In this document: one piece after another, positions 1 through 8,658 of the stretch
How the letters are laid out: each line of letters opens with the position of its first letter
Position numbering within the stretch: position 1 is the first letter of the stretch
Assembly: GCF_033096465.1 (NCBI RefSeq)
Contig: NZ_AP028156.1
Coordinates: 2,994,501-3,058,500, forward strand
DNA length: 64,000 nucleotides
Source: Blautia luti
GTDB taxonomy: Bacteria > Bacillota > Clostridia > Lachnospirales > Lachnospiraceae
Reading direction: 5' to 3'
Notes under the pieces: generated by a model
Seen by the model: only the letters and a program-made list of their open reading frames with translations
What the model was told of the DNA's origin: nothing
The model's database searches: none
Made by a program: the position numbers and the translations under genes

Positions 1-480
1 GCTTCTCTCATAAACACCACGGATCTGGATGCCGTCCTCAGCCAGAACTTTCTTCAGAAGTTCTATAATTGTTTCTTTAAAACGATCGATTCCCAGAGCC
101 AGTGACTGTACAACCAGCACATCAGAGAACTTATCCACCACGATCCCGGGAAGGAAATCTGCCTCTGCGAAAATCAGTCTGCAGCTTCCTGTATCTACAA
201 CTTTCTTACGGTATTCCCATGCATCCCGCACTCTCTTCTCCAGAAATGCTTCATCAATCTCCACATGTTCATCTCTTGTGAGAAGACGTACTGTAATTTT
301 GGAATTGGTATTTATAAATCCCTTTCCCAGCGGATATCCATCGAAGTCATGTATCAGAACCAGATCTCCGTTGCTAAAGCTTCCCATGATCGTATCTATC
401 TCATTATCAAAAATCCACATTCCGCCGGATTTCAGAAGTCTTCCTTCTCCTTTTTTCAGCGTTACCACTGCCATTCCCAT
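1..480 (-). CDS. rlmI: RlmI-like class I SAM-dependent rRNA methyltransferase, N-terminal part (runs off the window)
   Basis: The 160 visible codons match the N-terminal part of the RlmI/YwbD family, which methylates a cytosine of 23S rRNA at C5. A PUA RNA-binding domain fills about residues 1-75 (VTLKKGEGRLLKSGG, then FDGYPLGKGFIN), followed by the linker typical of the family (FAEADFLPGIVVDKF, about 120-135). The Rossmann methyltransferase domain lies beyond base 1, so catalytic residues cannot be checked. The ATG at 478-480 is preceded by AGGGAGG about 13 nt upstream; the second ATG two codons later is an alternative. The family call is firm; the exact substrate is inferred from the family. 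Confidence 0.82.
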   Translation of the reverse strand, partial: MGMAVVTLKKGEGRLLKSGGMWIFDNEIDTIMGSFSNGDLVLIHDFDGYPLGKGFINTNSKITVRLLTRDEHVEIDEAFLEKRVRDAWEYRKKVVDTGSCRLIFAEADFLPGIVVDKFSDVLVVQSLALGIDRFKETIIELLKKVLAEDGIQIRGVYERS

Positions 481-594
481 ATTTATCCTTATTCCTCCCT
501 GTTACGATTTACATCTCTTGTTTCTTTTTTATCAGAAATAATTTACGATACATTTTAACACATCTGTTTTTATTTTTCTACCGGTTACGCAAAG

Positions 595-627
595 CAGCCT
601 GTGAAATCACGGAAATTTCACAGGCTG
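595..627. terminator. Perfect 13-bp hairpin, terminator-like
   Basis: CAGCCTGTGAAAT pairs with ATTTCACAGGCTG around a 7-nt loop. A T-rich run follows only on the plus strand (to about 651); on the minus strand the tail is poor. It lies between the leftward acetyltransferase gene and leftward rlmI, so a minus-strand terminator would make sense, but the T-tract favours plus-strand termination. No plus-strand gene precedes it. Confidence 0.5.
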
Positions 628-686
628 TTTCTGATTTCTTTATTCTTTTTTCAGCATCTGTTTAGATAAACCGCACCTGGCTGTCT

Positions 687-867
687 GAAGCAGGGAACTT
701 ACTTGATTTGAGTCAAGCGGATATTCGCAATCCGCTTCGCTACTTGCTCATAACCAAATAACTGCTCCGCAGTTTATCAGAAGGAGCTTCACTCCTCCTG
801 ATACAAGCAAGTCCCCACCCACTGCTTATTGCTTTTCACAATTGAAGCAGGGGACTTACTTGATTTG
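687..867. repeat. Structured intergenic repeat with flanking 24-bp direct repeats and three internal hairpins
   Basis: Direct repeats at 687-710 and 844-867 differ at one base of 24. A related inverted copy (CAAGCAAGTCCCC) sits at 804-816. Between them are a hairpin at 715-736 (AAGCGGA/TCCGCTT), one at 760-774 (AACTGC/GCAGTT) and one at 776-802 (ATCAG-AGGAG/CTCCT-CTGAT). No ORF fits. This compact multi-hairpin layout resembles the non-coding end of an IS200/IS605-type element or its guide-RNA region, or a non-autonomous repeat derived from one. That identity is inference. The rest of the 481-868 gap holds only the hairpin at 595-627. Confidence 0.55.
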
Positions 868-868
868 G

Positions 869-1441
869 TTAAATGCATTTTACAAGAATGCATCTGTCCA
901 GACCGCCATAACATTTGGTAATCTTTTTCACTTCGTAGCCCTGGCTCTCCATATTCTGTCTGCTGAACTGATTATCCGGATGGATGGTGCACATGAGATA
1001 ATGAAATTTTTCTTTATCTATCCGTGCTTCTGCTGCTTGCAGCATCCTTCCCTGCAGTCCTGCCCCACGATAATCACTGCATACTACAGTTGAATCCATC
1101 ACAACCACCTGACCAAGTGCTTCTTCTTCCATATCCAGATAATGTCCCAAATTGTCTTCTCCCTCAGGATATTTCACGATAAAAAATCCTGCAGTCTGTC
1201 CATCAACAGTCCGAGCTACGATCGTATATCCGTGTTCTGAAATATGTTCCCTTACATAAGCTTCATCATCAGAAACGAACCAGTCCGGATGTTCCTGGTC
1301 TGCTGCCGCTTCTGCCATAATATCCATGATCCCAGGAACATCCTCCTGCGTGGCCTGCCTGATCAGGAAAATATCCCGCGCATTTCCTACTTTACTCTTC
1401 ACCTGATGCATCTTCTGTGTCATAAGTCTCTGTGCTCTCAT
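869..1441 (-). CDS. GNAT-family N-acetyltransferase
   Basis: A 190-residue protein with a GNAT fold from about residue 27 (FLIRQATQEDVPGIMDIM, beta1-alpha1) and an acetyl-CoA pyrophosphate loop of the R/Q-x-x-G-x-G/A type at VCSDYRGAGLQGRML (about 120-135). GNAT enzymes move an acetyl group from acetyl-CoA to an amine; the substrate cannot be read from sequence. The longest start (1441) overlaps the end of the upstream DUF1002 gene by 50 nt and has no good SD; ATG codons at 1423 and 1411 are equally possible. Overlap and shared strand suggest co-transcription with the DUF1002 gene. Confidence 0.75.
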   Translation of the reverse strand: MRAQRLMTQKMHQVKSKVGNARDIFLIRQATQEDVPGIMDIMAEAAADQEHPDWFVSDDEAYVREHISEHGYTIVARTVDGQTAGFFIVKYPEGEDNLGHYLDMEEEALGQVVVMDSTVVCSDYRGAGLQGRMLQAAEARIDKEKFHYLMCTIHPDNQFSRQNMESQGYEVKKITKCYGGLDRCILVKCI

Positions 1442-2984
1442 TGTAGAGTTTCTCGAAGAACTTCATGGTATCTTTATACAGGCTCTGTCTCTCATCATCT
1501 GTCAGTTCGGACAGTTCCGGTCCTGCCTGGGATCCTTCCGAGATTCCGAAGATCTCTTTCATGGATCTGTCAAGCATGTTCAGCTCTGTGGTCATATACA
1601 TTTCTGTTCCGTCTGCTTCATAGGAATCTGTGCCGTCAGTGAGGATCTTCAGATATGCTTTCTCCACTTCCTTCGTAAGGGCTGCACCGTTCTCTGCATC
1701 AAGAACTACGGAATTCTCTGCTGTATCATCTCCCATTGCAGTATGAAGAGAATCCACATCACCTTCATATTCACCCTTGCAGAATGTCTCTGCCTGATTG
1801 AACAGCAGCATCTGATCGTCTGTCAGGGAAGCAGTATCCAGTTCCTCTGAAGATGAGGAGTCAGCATCCTGTGTATCATCAGATCCATCTTCTGTATTCT
1901 CATCCAGGCTGGCATCTGAGCTGTCTTCTGTATCTCCGTCAGTACTGTCATCTGTATTCTCATCGTAGATCACTTCATCTTCATCCGTATTGTCAAAAGT
2001 ACCGTCGTCTGTTGTTTCGCTGTCAGCGTCTGAAGTGTCTGTGTCCATTCCTGTATCCTGTTCCAGAGACGGATTCTCTGTAGAACTCTCCACTACATCT
2101 CCGCCCAGTGCACTGTTATCCACACTGTTTAAAATGTCATCTGCAGAATCTCCTGCATTCACAGTATCGTCTTCCTCGTCTGCCACATCTCCAATGTCAT
2201 CACTGCTTTCTGATGTATTCTGGTCTACCTGCTCCAGAGTCGCCTTTACATCATCATAATTGTAATCCTGCTGTGCGATCTGCTGAAGAAGTGACACGAT
2301 CTTATCAATCTGGTCAGAATCCAGGTTTACATTGTTCTGCTGTGCCACATTTACTACAATATTATAGATGTCATCTGCATTCTGGACATTATCCCTGATC
2401 ACCTGCATCTTGGAATTGTTCATAACTGTGGTGGCATCATTCTTACCCACCTCATCAGCCAGATTTCCGGTTACTACCATTTCCTCTGTGGCCAGTTCCT
2501 TCTTCGCGCTGTCAAGTTCTTCCCCTGTAGCTGTCTCATATGCCATCTGGATACCGGTCAGGGCTCCTGTACCGGAAACTTCGAACGGGCAGGCAGCTAC
2601 TACTTCACAGTTCTTAACACCTGAGGTGGAAAGTGAAGTGGCAATCATATTGCAGGTTACCCAGTTCAGGTTGGCAGTACGTACCTTAATGCCGCCGGAC
2701 TGTGTTGGCTTTACGTAAGCACAGCTTACAGTTCTGGTTCCGATCTGTTCAATAGGAACATAGGCACTTAAATGATCTCTCTCATCCTGATTGGTGATGG
2801 TCAGGATCTGTACCTGGCTGCTGTCTACGTTAAAATATTTCATCATTGTATTCTTCTGTGCATCTGTCAGATCCGCCCCCAGTGTAACAACCTTCATGGA
2901 ATCTGCCATCGCCGGCAGTGAAGTTCCGGCAACTGCCAGACATGCGCTGCAGAGTAATGCACCCAGTGCTTTCGCTTTTTTCAT
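1392..2984 (-). CDS. DUF1002 family exported protein with acidic Ser/Thr/Asp linker
   Basis: 530 residues. A signal peptide is clear at 1-27 (MKKAKALGALLC, cleavage near AMADS). Residues about 30-260 match DUF1002 (the YpuA family of Bacillus and clostridia; function unknown), with LGADLTDAQ, YVPIEQIGTRTVSCAYVKP and AACPFEVSGTGALTG. Residues about 270-400 form a low-complexity acidic stretch rich in D, E, S and T, like a cell-surface spacer. The last 130 residues are helical (TKEVEKAYLKILTDG). RBS GGGAGG sits just upstream of the ATG. Promoter-like boxes lie at 3042-3071, at the junction with the IS110 relic. The role is unknown; a surface or stress function is only a guess. Confidence 0.85.
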   Translation of the reverse strand: MKKAKALGALLCSACLAVAGTSLPAMADSMKVVTLGADLTDAQKNTMMKYFNVDSSQVQILTITNQDERDHLSAYVPIEQIGTRTVSCAYVKPTQSGGIKVRTANLNWVTCNMIATSLSTSGVKNCEVVAACPFEVSGTGALTGIQMAYETATGEELDSAKKELATEEMVVTGNLADEVGKNDATTVMNNSKMQVIRDNVQNADDIYNIVVNVAQQNNVNLDSDQIDKIVSLLQQIAQQDYNYDDVKATLEQVDQNTSESSDDIGDVADEEDDTVNAGDSADDILNSVDNSALGGDVVESSTENPSLEQDTGMDTDTSDADSETTDDGTFDNTDEDEVIYDENTDDSTDGDTEDSSDASLDENTEDGSDDTQDADSSSSEELDTASLTDDQMLLFNQAETFCKGEYEGDVDSLHTAMGDDTAENSVVLDAENGAALTKEVEKAYLKILTDGTDSYEADGTEMYMTTELNMLDRSMKEIFGISEGSQAGPELSELTDDERQSLYKDTMKFFEKLYNESTETYDTEDASGEE

Positions 2985-3041
2985 AATATAACCTCCCTGT
3001 ATATGTTGAAAATTTTTTCCCTTTTCCCGTTTGGTGAATCT

Positions 3042-3071
3042 ATTATAGCATACTCTAAAGATATTTTGTAA
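3042..3071 (-). promoter_or_regulatory. Promoter of the DUF1002 gene
   Basis: On the minus strand an extended -10 (TGCTATAAT; core at 3042-3047) lies 18 nt from a weak -35 TTACAA (3066-3071). The gene's ATG is about 55 nt downstream with a good SD between. The -35 sits where IS110 coding similarity ends, so the insertion boundary may have shaped this promoter. Confidence 0.6.
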
Positions 3072-3622
3072 CCCTGATTGTTCAAGCAGATAATCAATAA
3101 TGGATGTGGAGACTTCCCAAAGATATCGGATACAACAGAATCTAATGCAACATTACAAACAGTAAGAGCATTCTGGTATCTATTCTTTTCACTTGAACGG
3201 CAAGAAACAAGCTTGCAACGATATCTAGTGTATTCTCTGAGAATACGGATTGACTTGCCGGGAATGTAACTGCCTTTCACAAGTCCAAGACGGAACAAAT
3301 CTCCAATCCATTTAGAATTCTTGGTATCATCTTTGTTCCCTTTAACAGCTTTTACCCATTTGGGATTGGCAATGGTGACATTGATATCATCTTCAAGAAA
3401 ATTAAAAACAGGAACCCAGTATTTACCGGTGGATTCCATACAGACATCATGACAGTCATTTTTTAGAAGCCATGTTTTGAATTCTAAAATAGAATTGTTA
3501 AATGTAGAAAAACGCCTCTTTTGATAGGAAGGTTCAAAACCACTAGTAGTTTTAATGATTGTGGCAACGAGAAAAGATTTGTGAACATCGACACCACAGC
3601 AGGTTGGATAAGTAACTTGCAT
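3066..3622 (-). pseudogene. IS110-family transposase relic, N-terminal DEDD domain only
   Basis: The start at 3622 (after AAAGGAG) opens with CCGVDVHKSFLVATI, followed by ESTGKYWVPVFNFLE and KDDTKNSKWIGDLF: the D, E and D..D pattern of the IS110 RuvC-like domain. A one-base loss near 3115 shifts the frame; in the other frame the protein would continue STSIIDYLLEQSG. Similarity then stops near 3066 and the C-terminal serine-containing Transposase_20 domain is missing. The element is therefore dead. The non-coding stretch upstream (3623 to about 3830) probably includes the IS left end, where IS110-group elements encode their bridge RNA. Confidence 0.85.
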
Positions 3623-3835
3623 AGCGTAGCTCCTTTCGTAAAAGATAAGAAGCCATTGACTGAACTGCCACACAATAAAACAAAGTTTGTCGGTTTTGGA
3701 AAGTTGCAATTTTTTCATTTCTGGTTGCAACCTGACGACATTCGATTGTTTTGTAAAGTGCTCCCATAATAGGATAGCGATACTTAAATAGCCCTCTCTT
3801 AGAGGAAATTTAAAAGTTGCCGTCTGTGTCTAGTT

Positions 3836-3925
3836 ATTTAACAGGAAGAGGAAGAATATATTTTCTCGCCCCTCCCATTGAACTGTGCGTACGGGTCTCT
3901 TATACAGATCTACAGCTTATATTCC
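3836..3925 (-). ncRNA. Probable group II intron 3' remnant
   Basis: On the minus strand a stem-forming run (CTGTATAAGAGACCCGTACG, then CACAGTTCAATGGGAGGGG) resembles the segment found downstream of reverse-transcriptase ORFs in bacterial group II introns. No intron-encoded protein is present, so if correct it is only a fragment. It lies between the kdpE stop and the IS110 left end; together these fill the 3623-3950 gap. Identification is by pattern only. Confidence 0.35.
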
Positions 3926-3950
3926 AACTTTAACTATGGTGTTGCGAAGT

Positions 3951-4652
3951 TCAATCAACTTTCAGCATCCGATACCCCACGCCAATGTGTGTTTGGATAT
4001 ATTGTGGAGAGTTCGGTTCTTTCTCGATTTTTTTACGAAGTGTTGCCATAAACACACGAAGGGAAGCAATATCATTATCCCAACTACTTCCCCAAATGCT
4101 TTGCGTAAGGAAAGTATGGGTCAGAACTTTTCCTATATTTCTTGTCAACAGGCAAAGCAACTTATATTCAATAGGTGTTAAATGCAACTCTTCTTCATTC
4201 AAATAAGCACAACCTGCAGCATAATCTACACGAAGTTTTCCGTTTACAAAAACAACCGCTTCGGCAGGGGATACTTTTTGCATCATCGATAACCTTCTTT
4301 GCGTGACTCGTAGTCTGGCAAGCAGTTCCTCAACAGAAAATGGCTTTGTTAAATAATCATCTGCGCCAGCATCCAACGCATCAATTTTATCGGTATCTTC
4401 ACTGCGAGCACTGATTACGATAATTGGCATGTTTGACCAAGTACGGATTTTTTTTATAATCTCAACACCATCTATATCAGGAAGTCCTAAATCAAGTAAA
4501 ACAATGTCAGGATTGTGTGAAGATGTTTCTAAAATTGCCGATTGACCATCGGGTGCCGTCAGATATCGGTATTCGTGCGCTTTTAAGGTTGTTGTAATTA
4601 AATTTCTGACAGATGTGTCATCTTCTACAACTAATATTAGTGATTTATTCAT
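3951..4652 (-). CDS. kdpE: KdpE-type OmpR-family response regulator
   Basis: 233 residues: a receiver domain (about 1-120; acidic pair VVEDD, phospho-acceptor Asp in VLLDLGLPD, Lys in LTKPF) and an OmpR/PhoB winged-helix DNA-binding domain (about 130-230; LTPIEYKLLCLL, HIGVGYRM). The start overlaps the end of kdpD by 8 nt, so the pair is translationally coupled. In the family KdpE activates kdpFABC when K+ is low; here no kdpFABC is present and the adjacent transport genes are ktrA and ktrB, so those are the likely targets (inference). Base composition is more AT-rich than in the flanking chromosome. Confidence 0.92.
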   Translation of the reverse strand: MNKSLILVVEDDTSVRNLITTTLKAHEYRYLTAPDGQSAILETSSHNPDIVLLDLGLPDIDGVEIIKKIRTWSNMPIIVISARSEDTDKIDALDAGADDYLTKPFSVEELLARLRVTQRRLSMMQKVSPAEAVVFVNGKLRVDYAAGCAYLNEEELHLTPIEYKLLCLLTRNIGKVLTHTFLTQSIWGSSWDNDIASLRVFMATLRKKIEKEPNSPQYIQTHIGVGYRMLKVD

Positions 4653-7344
4653 ATACTTTGACCTCCCCTGCCGGTAATGTAAATGTAAATACTGTTCCGT
4701 GCGGCAGATTATCTGAAACAGTAAGTTCTCCGCCGTGGGCGTTAATAATGGACTTGCACAAAGATAATCCGAGTCCTAAACTTCGGCGGCTGTCTGCAAT
4801 TTGATTTGCACCGCTATAGAACATGTCGAATATCCGTGGCTTTATTTCGTCAGCAATTCCGTTTCCGTCATCCGATATAGATACGATTGCTTGTTTTCCC
4901 CGCTTTTCTGTCCGAATAACAATATGAGAGTTTTTAGGTGTATATTTGATAGCATTATCAACAATATTGATGATTACCTGAACAATAAGCTTTGCATCCA
5001 TTTTTGCAAGAAGAAATTCTTCTTTGCTTTCAACGGAAATATGATGTTCTTCACTCTTTCGGTTAATATGATGTAACGCTTCTGTGATCACGTCATCCAT
5101 CAAATCTTCCGTTATACGGAGATTCAACCGTCCTTCTTCAATCCGGGTTACAGCCAGCAAGTTTTCTACAAGGTTAATCAGCCACATGGAATCATCATAA
5201 ATATCCATGTACAGCTGCTTTTTTGTATCATTATCAAAGGAATCGCCGTTGGACAAAAGATTGCTGGCATTACCAGAAATGGATGTCAGCGGTGTCCTCA
5301 AATCATGTGAAATAGCACGCAGCAGGTTCGCTCGCAACTGTTCATTTTTTGCAAGAATGGCCGCCTCCTGTTTCTCACGGGCATTTTTCTCATTTTCCAA
5401 AGCCAGGGCACATTCTCCGAGAATGGATAGTAGAATACTATTTTCAAATGGATCAAGAGGTATTTCCCCCATCACGATTCCAATAACTCCATATACCATA
5501 CTGCTACTGCGAACAGCAAGGTACAGGCATTTTGCATTGGAAAGCGTTCCTGTTGTAGCTCCGGCACGTTTATTGTTTTTCAATACCCAGCCGGCAACGG
5601 CCTTTTCATTTTCGGAAATACACGATTCCAAATTTCCTTCAGTTACAGAAAAAATATGCGGCGTATCCAACACTTCTCCATCAGCTAAATAAAAAACGAT
5701 ATCTTTTCCCAAGAGTTTAATGAGCTGATTTGAAGTTGCAGATACAATTTCATTTTTATCTTTTGCCTGTTGCAATAGCTGGTTTGTATCAAATAACACT
5801 TTGGTACGGTAAGCAGATTGTGCCGCCTGTTTTGCTTGGTTTTTAATCCGTATAGCAAGAGAACCGGTTAAAAATGCCGCCAAAAACATGATAATAAAGG
5901 TAACAGGATAACCCTGATCATACGCCTGCAAGGTAAATTGAGGTTCCGTAAACAGGAAACTAAAGACCAAAACACTTACAATCGAGGAAATTAGGCTGTA
6001 TATCTGATGTTTCGTGATGACAGCGGTGACAAGAACACCTAAAACAAAAACAGTAATGATATTTGCTTCGTCAAATCCAAATTTCTGGAAAATCATTCCG
6101 ACTAAACTGGATAAAATCAGAATCGCAGTAGATTTTAATGTATCAGTGACAGAGAATACGATATGATTCTTTTTCCTGCCCCCTCTTAACTGATACACTG
6201 CCGCATTAGAAACCGTATCCGGAATAATATGCACATCCAGGTTAGGGGCATAATCAATCAATTTTTCTGTCAGGGTCGGTTTGCTGAGCAAATGCCGTTT
6301 TGTAGCAGAACTACGTCCGATCACAATCTTTGACACACCGGACAAACGAGTAAATTCCGCAATCTGAAACGGAACATCTTCTCCGTAAACTGTTTCTATT
6401 TTTGCCCCAAGCTGCTCAGCAAGACAAATATTTGAACGCAGGCGTTTTACATTTTCCTCGCTCATCACCGAAAAATCTGGGGTTTCTACAAACAGAGCCG
6501 TAAACTCCCCTTTAAAAGCAGAAGCCATTTTTGCGGCGGTACGGATAATTTTCGCATTGGATGGAGAAGAAGATAGACATACAAGAATATGTTCGCCTGT
6601 GTGATAATCTCCATGATTTTTTATGCGGGTATTTTCTGTGAGGATATTCACCCGGTCTGCACATCGCCGCAGTGAAATCTCCCGGAGAGCTGTCAAATTT
6701 TCTATTGTAAAAAAATTTTCTACTGCCTGTTTTGCCTGTGTCTGTCTGTATACATTTCCTGTATTCAAACGGTTGATCAAATCCTGTGGTTCAATATCTA
6801 TTAATTCAACCTGATCTGCATTATCAAAAATAGAATCCGGGATGCGTTCCCGTACAACAATTTCCGTAATGGATGCAACTGTATCACAAAGGCTTTCAAT
6901 ATGCTGAACATTGACAGTCGTATAGACATCAATCCCTGCATTCAAAAGTTCCTTAATGTCCTGATACCGTTTTGCATGACGGCATCCTTCGGCATTCGTA
7001 TGCGCAAGTTCATCTACAAGGATAAGCTGTGGTTTTCTTTTCAACGCCATGCCAATGTCGAATTCGTTCAGTATCATACCATTATAAAAAACTTCTCTTG
7101 TAGGAAGAACTTCTAAGCCATTCAAAAGAGCTGCTGTTTTTGGACATGCGTGGGGTTCTACATAACCGGCTACCACGTCAATTCCCTGCTGTTTTTCCAT
7201 ATGAGCTGCTTCTAACATTGCGTAGGTTTTACCCACACCAGCTGCATATCCGAAAAAGATTTTCAAATGTCCTTTATTACGGTTTTCTTCATCAGCTTGG
7301 ATTTCCTTTAATAACTGATCCGGATTGTGTCTGCTTTCACTCAT
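4645..7344 (-). CDS. kdpD: KdpD osmosensitive K+ sensor histidine kinase with c-di-AMP motif
   Basis: 899 residues with the full KdpD plan. The KdpD domain has Walker A GYAAGVGKT (32-40) and LVDELAHT (about 109-116). A USP domain follows from about 250; four TM segments lie at about 400-500; then a GAF-like region, an HisKA domain (H in ISHDLRTPL) and an HATPase domain (NIVDNAIKYTP, DDGNGI). The USP domain carries S-x-S at 258-260, exactly 20 residues, then FTALF at 281-285, the pattern (SxS-x20-FTAxY) described for c-di-AMP binding by Staphylococcus KdpD, with F for Y. It phosphorylates KdpE. Start ATG at 7344 has AAGGAGATGACC upstream. Confidence 0.95.
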   Translation of the reverse strand: MSESRHNPDQLLKEIQADEENRNKGHLKIFFGYAAGVGKTYAMLEAAHMEKQQGIDVVAGYVEPHACPKTAALLNGLEVLPTREVFYNGMILNEFDIGMALKRKPQLILVDELAHTNAEGCRHAKRYQDIKELLNAGIDVYTTVNVQHIESLCDTVASITEIVVRERIPDSIFDNADQVELIDIEPQDLINRLNTGNVYRQTQAKQAVENFFTIENLTALREISLRRCADRVNILTENTRIKNHGDYHTGEHILVCLSSSPSNAKIIRTAAKMASAFKGEFTALFVETPDFSVMSEENVKRLRSNICLAEQLGAKIETVYGEDVPFQIAEFTRLSGVSKIVIGRSSATKRHLLSKPTLTEKLIDYAPNLDVHIIPDTVSNAAVYQLRGGRKKNHIVFSVTDTLKSTAILILSSLVGMIFQKFGFDEANIITVFVLGVLVTAVITKHQIYSLISSIVSVLVFSFLFTEPQFTLQAYDQGYPVTFIIMFLAAFLTGSLAIRIKNQAKQAAQSAYRTKVLFDTNQLLQQAKDKNEIVSATSNQLIKLLGKDIVFYLADGEVLDTPHIFSVTEGNLESCISENEKAVAGWVLKNNKRAGATTGTLSNAKCLYLAVRSSSMVYGVIGIVMGEIPLDPFENSILLSILGECALALENEKNAREKQEAAILAKNEQLRANLLRAISHDLRTPLTSISGNASNLLSNGDSFDNDTKKQLYMDIYDDSMWLINLVENLLAVTRIEEGRLNLRITEDLMDDVITEALHHINRKSEEHHISVESKEEFLLAKMDAKLIVQVIINIVDNAIKYTPKNSHIVIRTEKRGKQAIVSISDDGNGIADEIKPRIFDMFYSGANQIADSRRSLGLGLSLCKSIINAHGGELTVSDNLPHGTVFTFTLPAGEVKVYE

Positions 7345-7433
7345 ACGGTCATCTCCTTGTACAAAAACATTATAAGAATAATACGTAAATTTCAGAAAAG
7401 CATTTTAGCACTGACATTAAAATCGCATAAAGA

Positions 7434-7976
7434 TTATAACACCTTTTCTTCTTTTTTTCCATTCGGGCGTGTAGCCGAAAGCAGAAAACGCTCCGAAAAA
7501 TCACGCAATTTTTCGACAAATAGGCCCTTCATACAATTAATGTCATTTTGCCATATCACTCTCGCTGGTTTCTCAATCGTGTTGATGGGATGTACCGCAA
7601 TGTCTATAGAGCCTGGAGTAATAACACTTTGCTTTATTTGAAGGGATAAGGAACAATACTCATCTTTCAAAATATCGTTGGAATTTTCTATGATAAAGCC
7701 AAAATCAAGTTTATTATTTCCCAGCCCATTTATTATTTCACTTACAGAACCGTAGAACAGGTTCAGCTCATAGTTTGGGTATTCGCTTGAAAATTGTTCT
7801 AATAGATCTGCAATAGAATCTATGATTGCAGGTGTTTCAAATCCAATCCTGAGCTTAGAATCCGAAATAAGTTTTTGGGATTGATTTTCCTTGAGAAATT
7901 TATCCAGCTTTTCCATAAGAAAATAAACATAAATAAATGCTGCCAATACCACTATAAGTAAAACAAAGTCTTTCAT
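7434..7976 (-). CDS. Membrane-anchored protein with LysR-ligand-domain-like region, unknown function
   Basis: About 180 residues. One N-terminal TM segment (FVLLIVVLAAFIYVYFLM), then a region resembling the effector-binding domain of LysR regulators (LRIGFETPAIIDSIADLL, then SEIINGLGNNKLDFGFI). There is no HTH, so it is not a transcription factor by itself, and the length covers little more than one lobe of the usual fold. It starts 21 nt after the ktrA stop (an in-frame TTG at 7994 is an alternative start) and precedes kdpD, so it lies inside the K+ operon. A role as an accessory sensor of the Ktr/KdpD system is inference; I do not recognise a named family. Confidence 0.6.
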   Translation of the reverse strand: MKDFVLLIVVLAAFIYVYFLMEKLDKFLKENQSQKLISDSKLRIGFETPAIIDSIADLLEQFSSEYPNYELNLFYGSVSEIINGLGNNKLDFGFIIENSNDILKDEYCSLSLQIKQSVITPGSIDIAVHPINTIEKPARVIWQNDINCMKGLFVEKLRDFSERFLLSATRPNGKKEEKVL

Positions 7977-7997
7977 ATCACCAACTTCTTTCAAAAA

Positions 7998-8645
7998 TTA
8001 AATATGAAAACATTTTTGAATATTTTTCGTCTCCCCAAGAACAAGCATGGTACTGCCCTTTAACAACTGCGTATCGGAACTTATTTTCAAATTCATAATA
8101 TCATTTGTTTTCAGCGCCATAATATTGATGTTATATTTTTTTCGTATATCCAACTGACCGATTGTTTTTCCTATCCATTCTCCCGGTATAGATATTTCAA
8201 AGATTGCATGTTCTTCATCTAGTTCTATGTAATCGAAAATATGATCAGCACTATAACGGATCGCAACCCAATCGGCAAGCTGCCTTTCGGGATAAACAAT
8301 TTCATCTGCGCCGTTTCGTAAAAGAAATTTTGCATGAACATCACGAGCGGCACGAGACACCACCATTTTTGCACCGAGTTCCTTCAAAAGGGACGTTACT
8401 TCCAATGAATTCTGAAAGTTATCTCCGATAGCCACAATACAAACATCAAAATTTCCAACACCAAGCGAACTTAAAAAAGCCTCATTAGTCGCATCCCCAA
8501 TCTGAGCGTTAGTTACAAAGGGAAGTACAGCATCAACTCGAGTATCTTCTTTATCTACCGCCATCACCTGATGATGCAATTCATCTAATTTTATAGCAAT
8601 GTGCCGTCCGAATCTTCCCAGACCGATAAGTAATATTGATTTCAT
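7998..8645 (-). CDS. ktrA: KtrA/TrkA-type RCK gating subunit of K+ uptake system
   Basis: 215 residues. An RCK N-domain with a Rossmann motif (LIGLGRFGRHIA, about 5-16) and acidic VDKED at the end of beta2 is followed by an RCK C-domain (about 135-215; GEWIGKTIGQLDI). KtrA forms a cytosolic ring that binds ATP/ADP and, in several Firmicutes, c-di-AMP through RCK_C, gating the KtrB channel. It starts 13 nt downstream of ktrB in the same operon, after AAGGAGAATAAAAAA. Length is normal. Together with KdpD it gives the cluster two possible c-di-AMP inputs, if RCK_C binds it here as elsewhere. Confidence 0.92.
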   Translation of the reverse strand: MKSILLIGLGRFGRHIAIKLDELHHQVMAVDKEDTRVDAVLPFVTNAQIGDATNEAFLSSLGVGNFDVCIVAIGDNFQNSLEVTSLLKELGAKMVVSRAARDVHAKFLLRNGADEIVYPERQLADWVAIRYSADHIFDYIELDEEHAIFEISIPGEWIGKTIGQLDIRKKYNINIMALKTNDIMNLKISSDTQLLKGSTMLVLGETKNIQKCFHI

Positions 8646-8658
8646 TTTTTTATTCTCC

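Noticed and set aside
7434-7976. LysR-type transcription regulator
   Set aside because: There is no helix-turn-helix; the N-terminus is a transmembrane helix.
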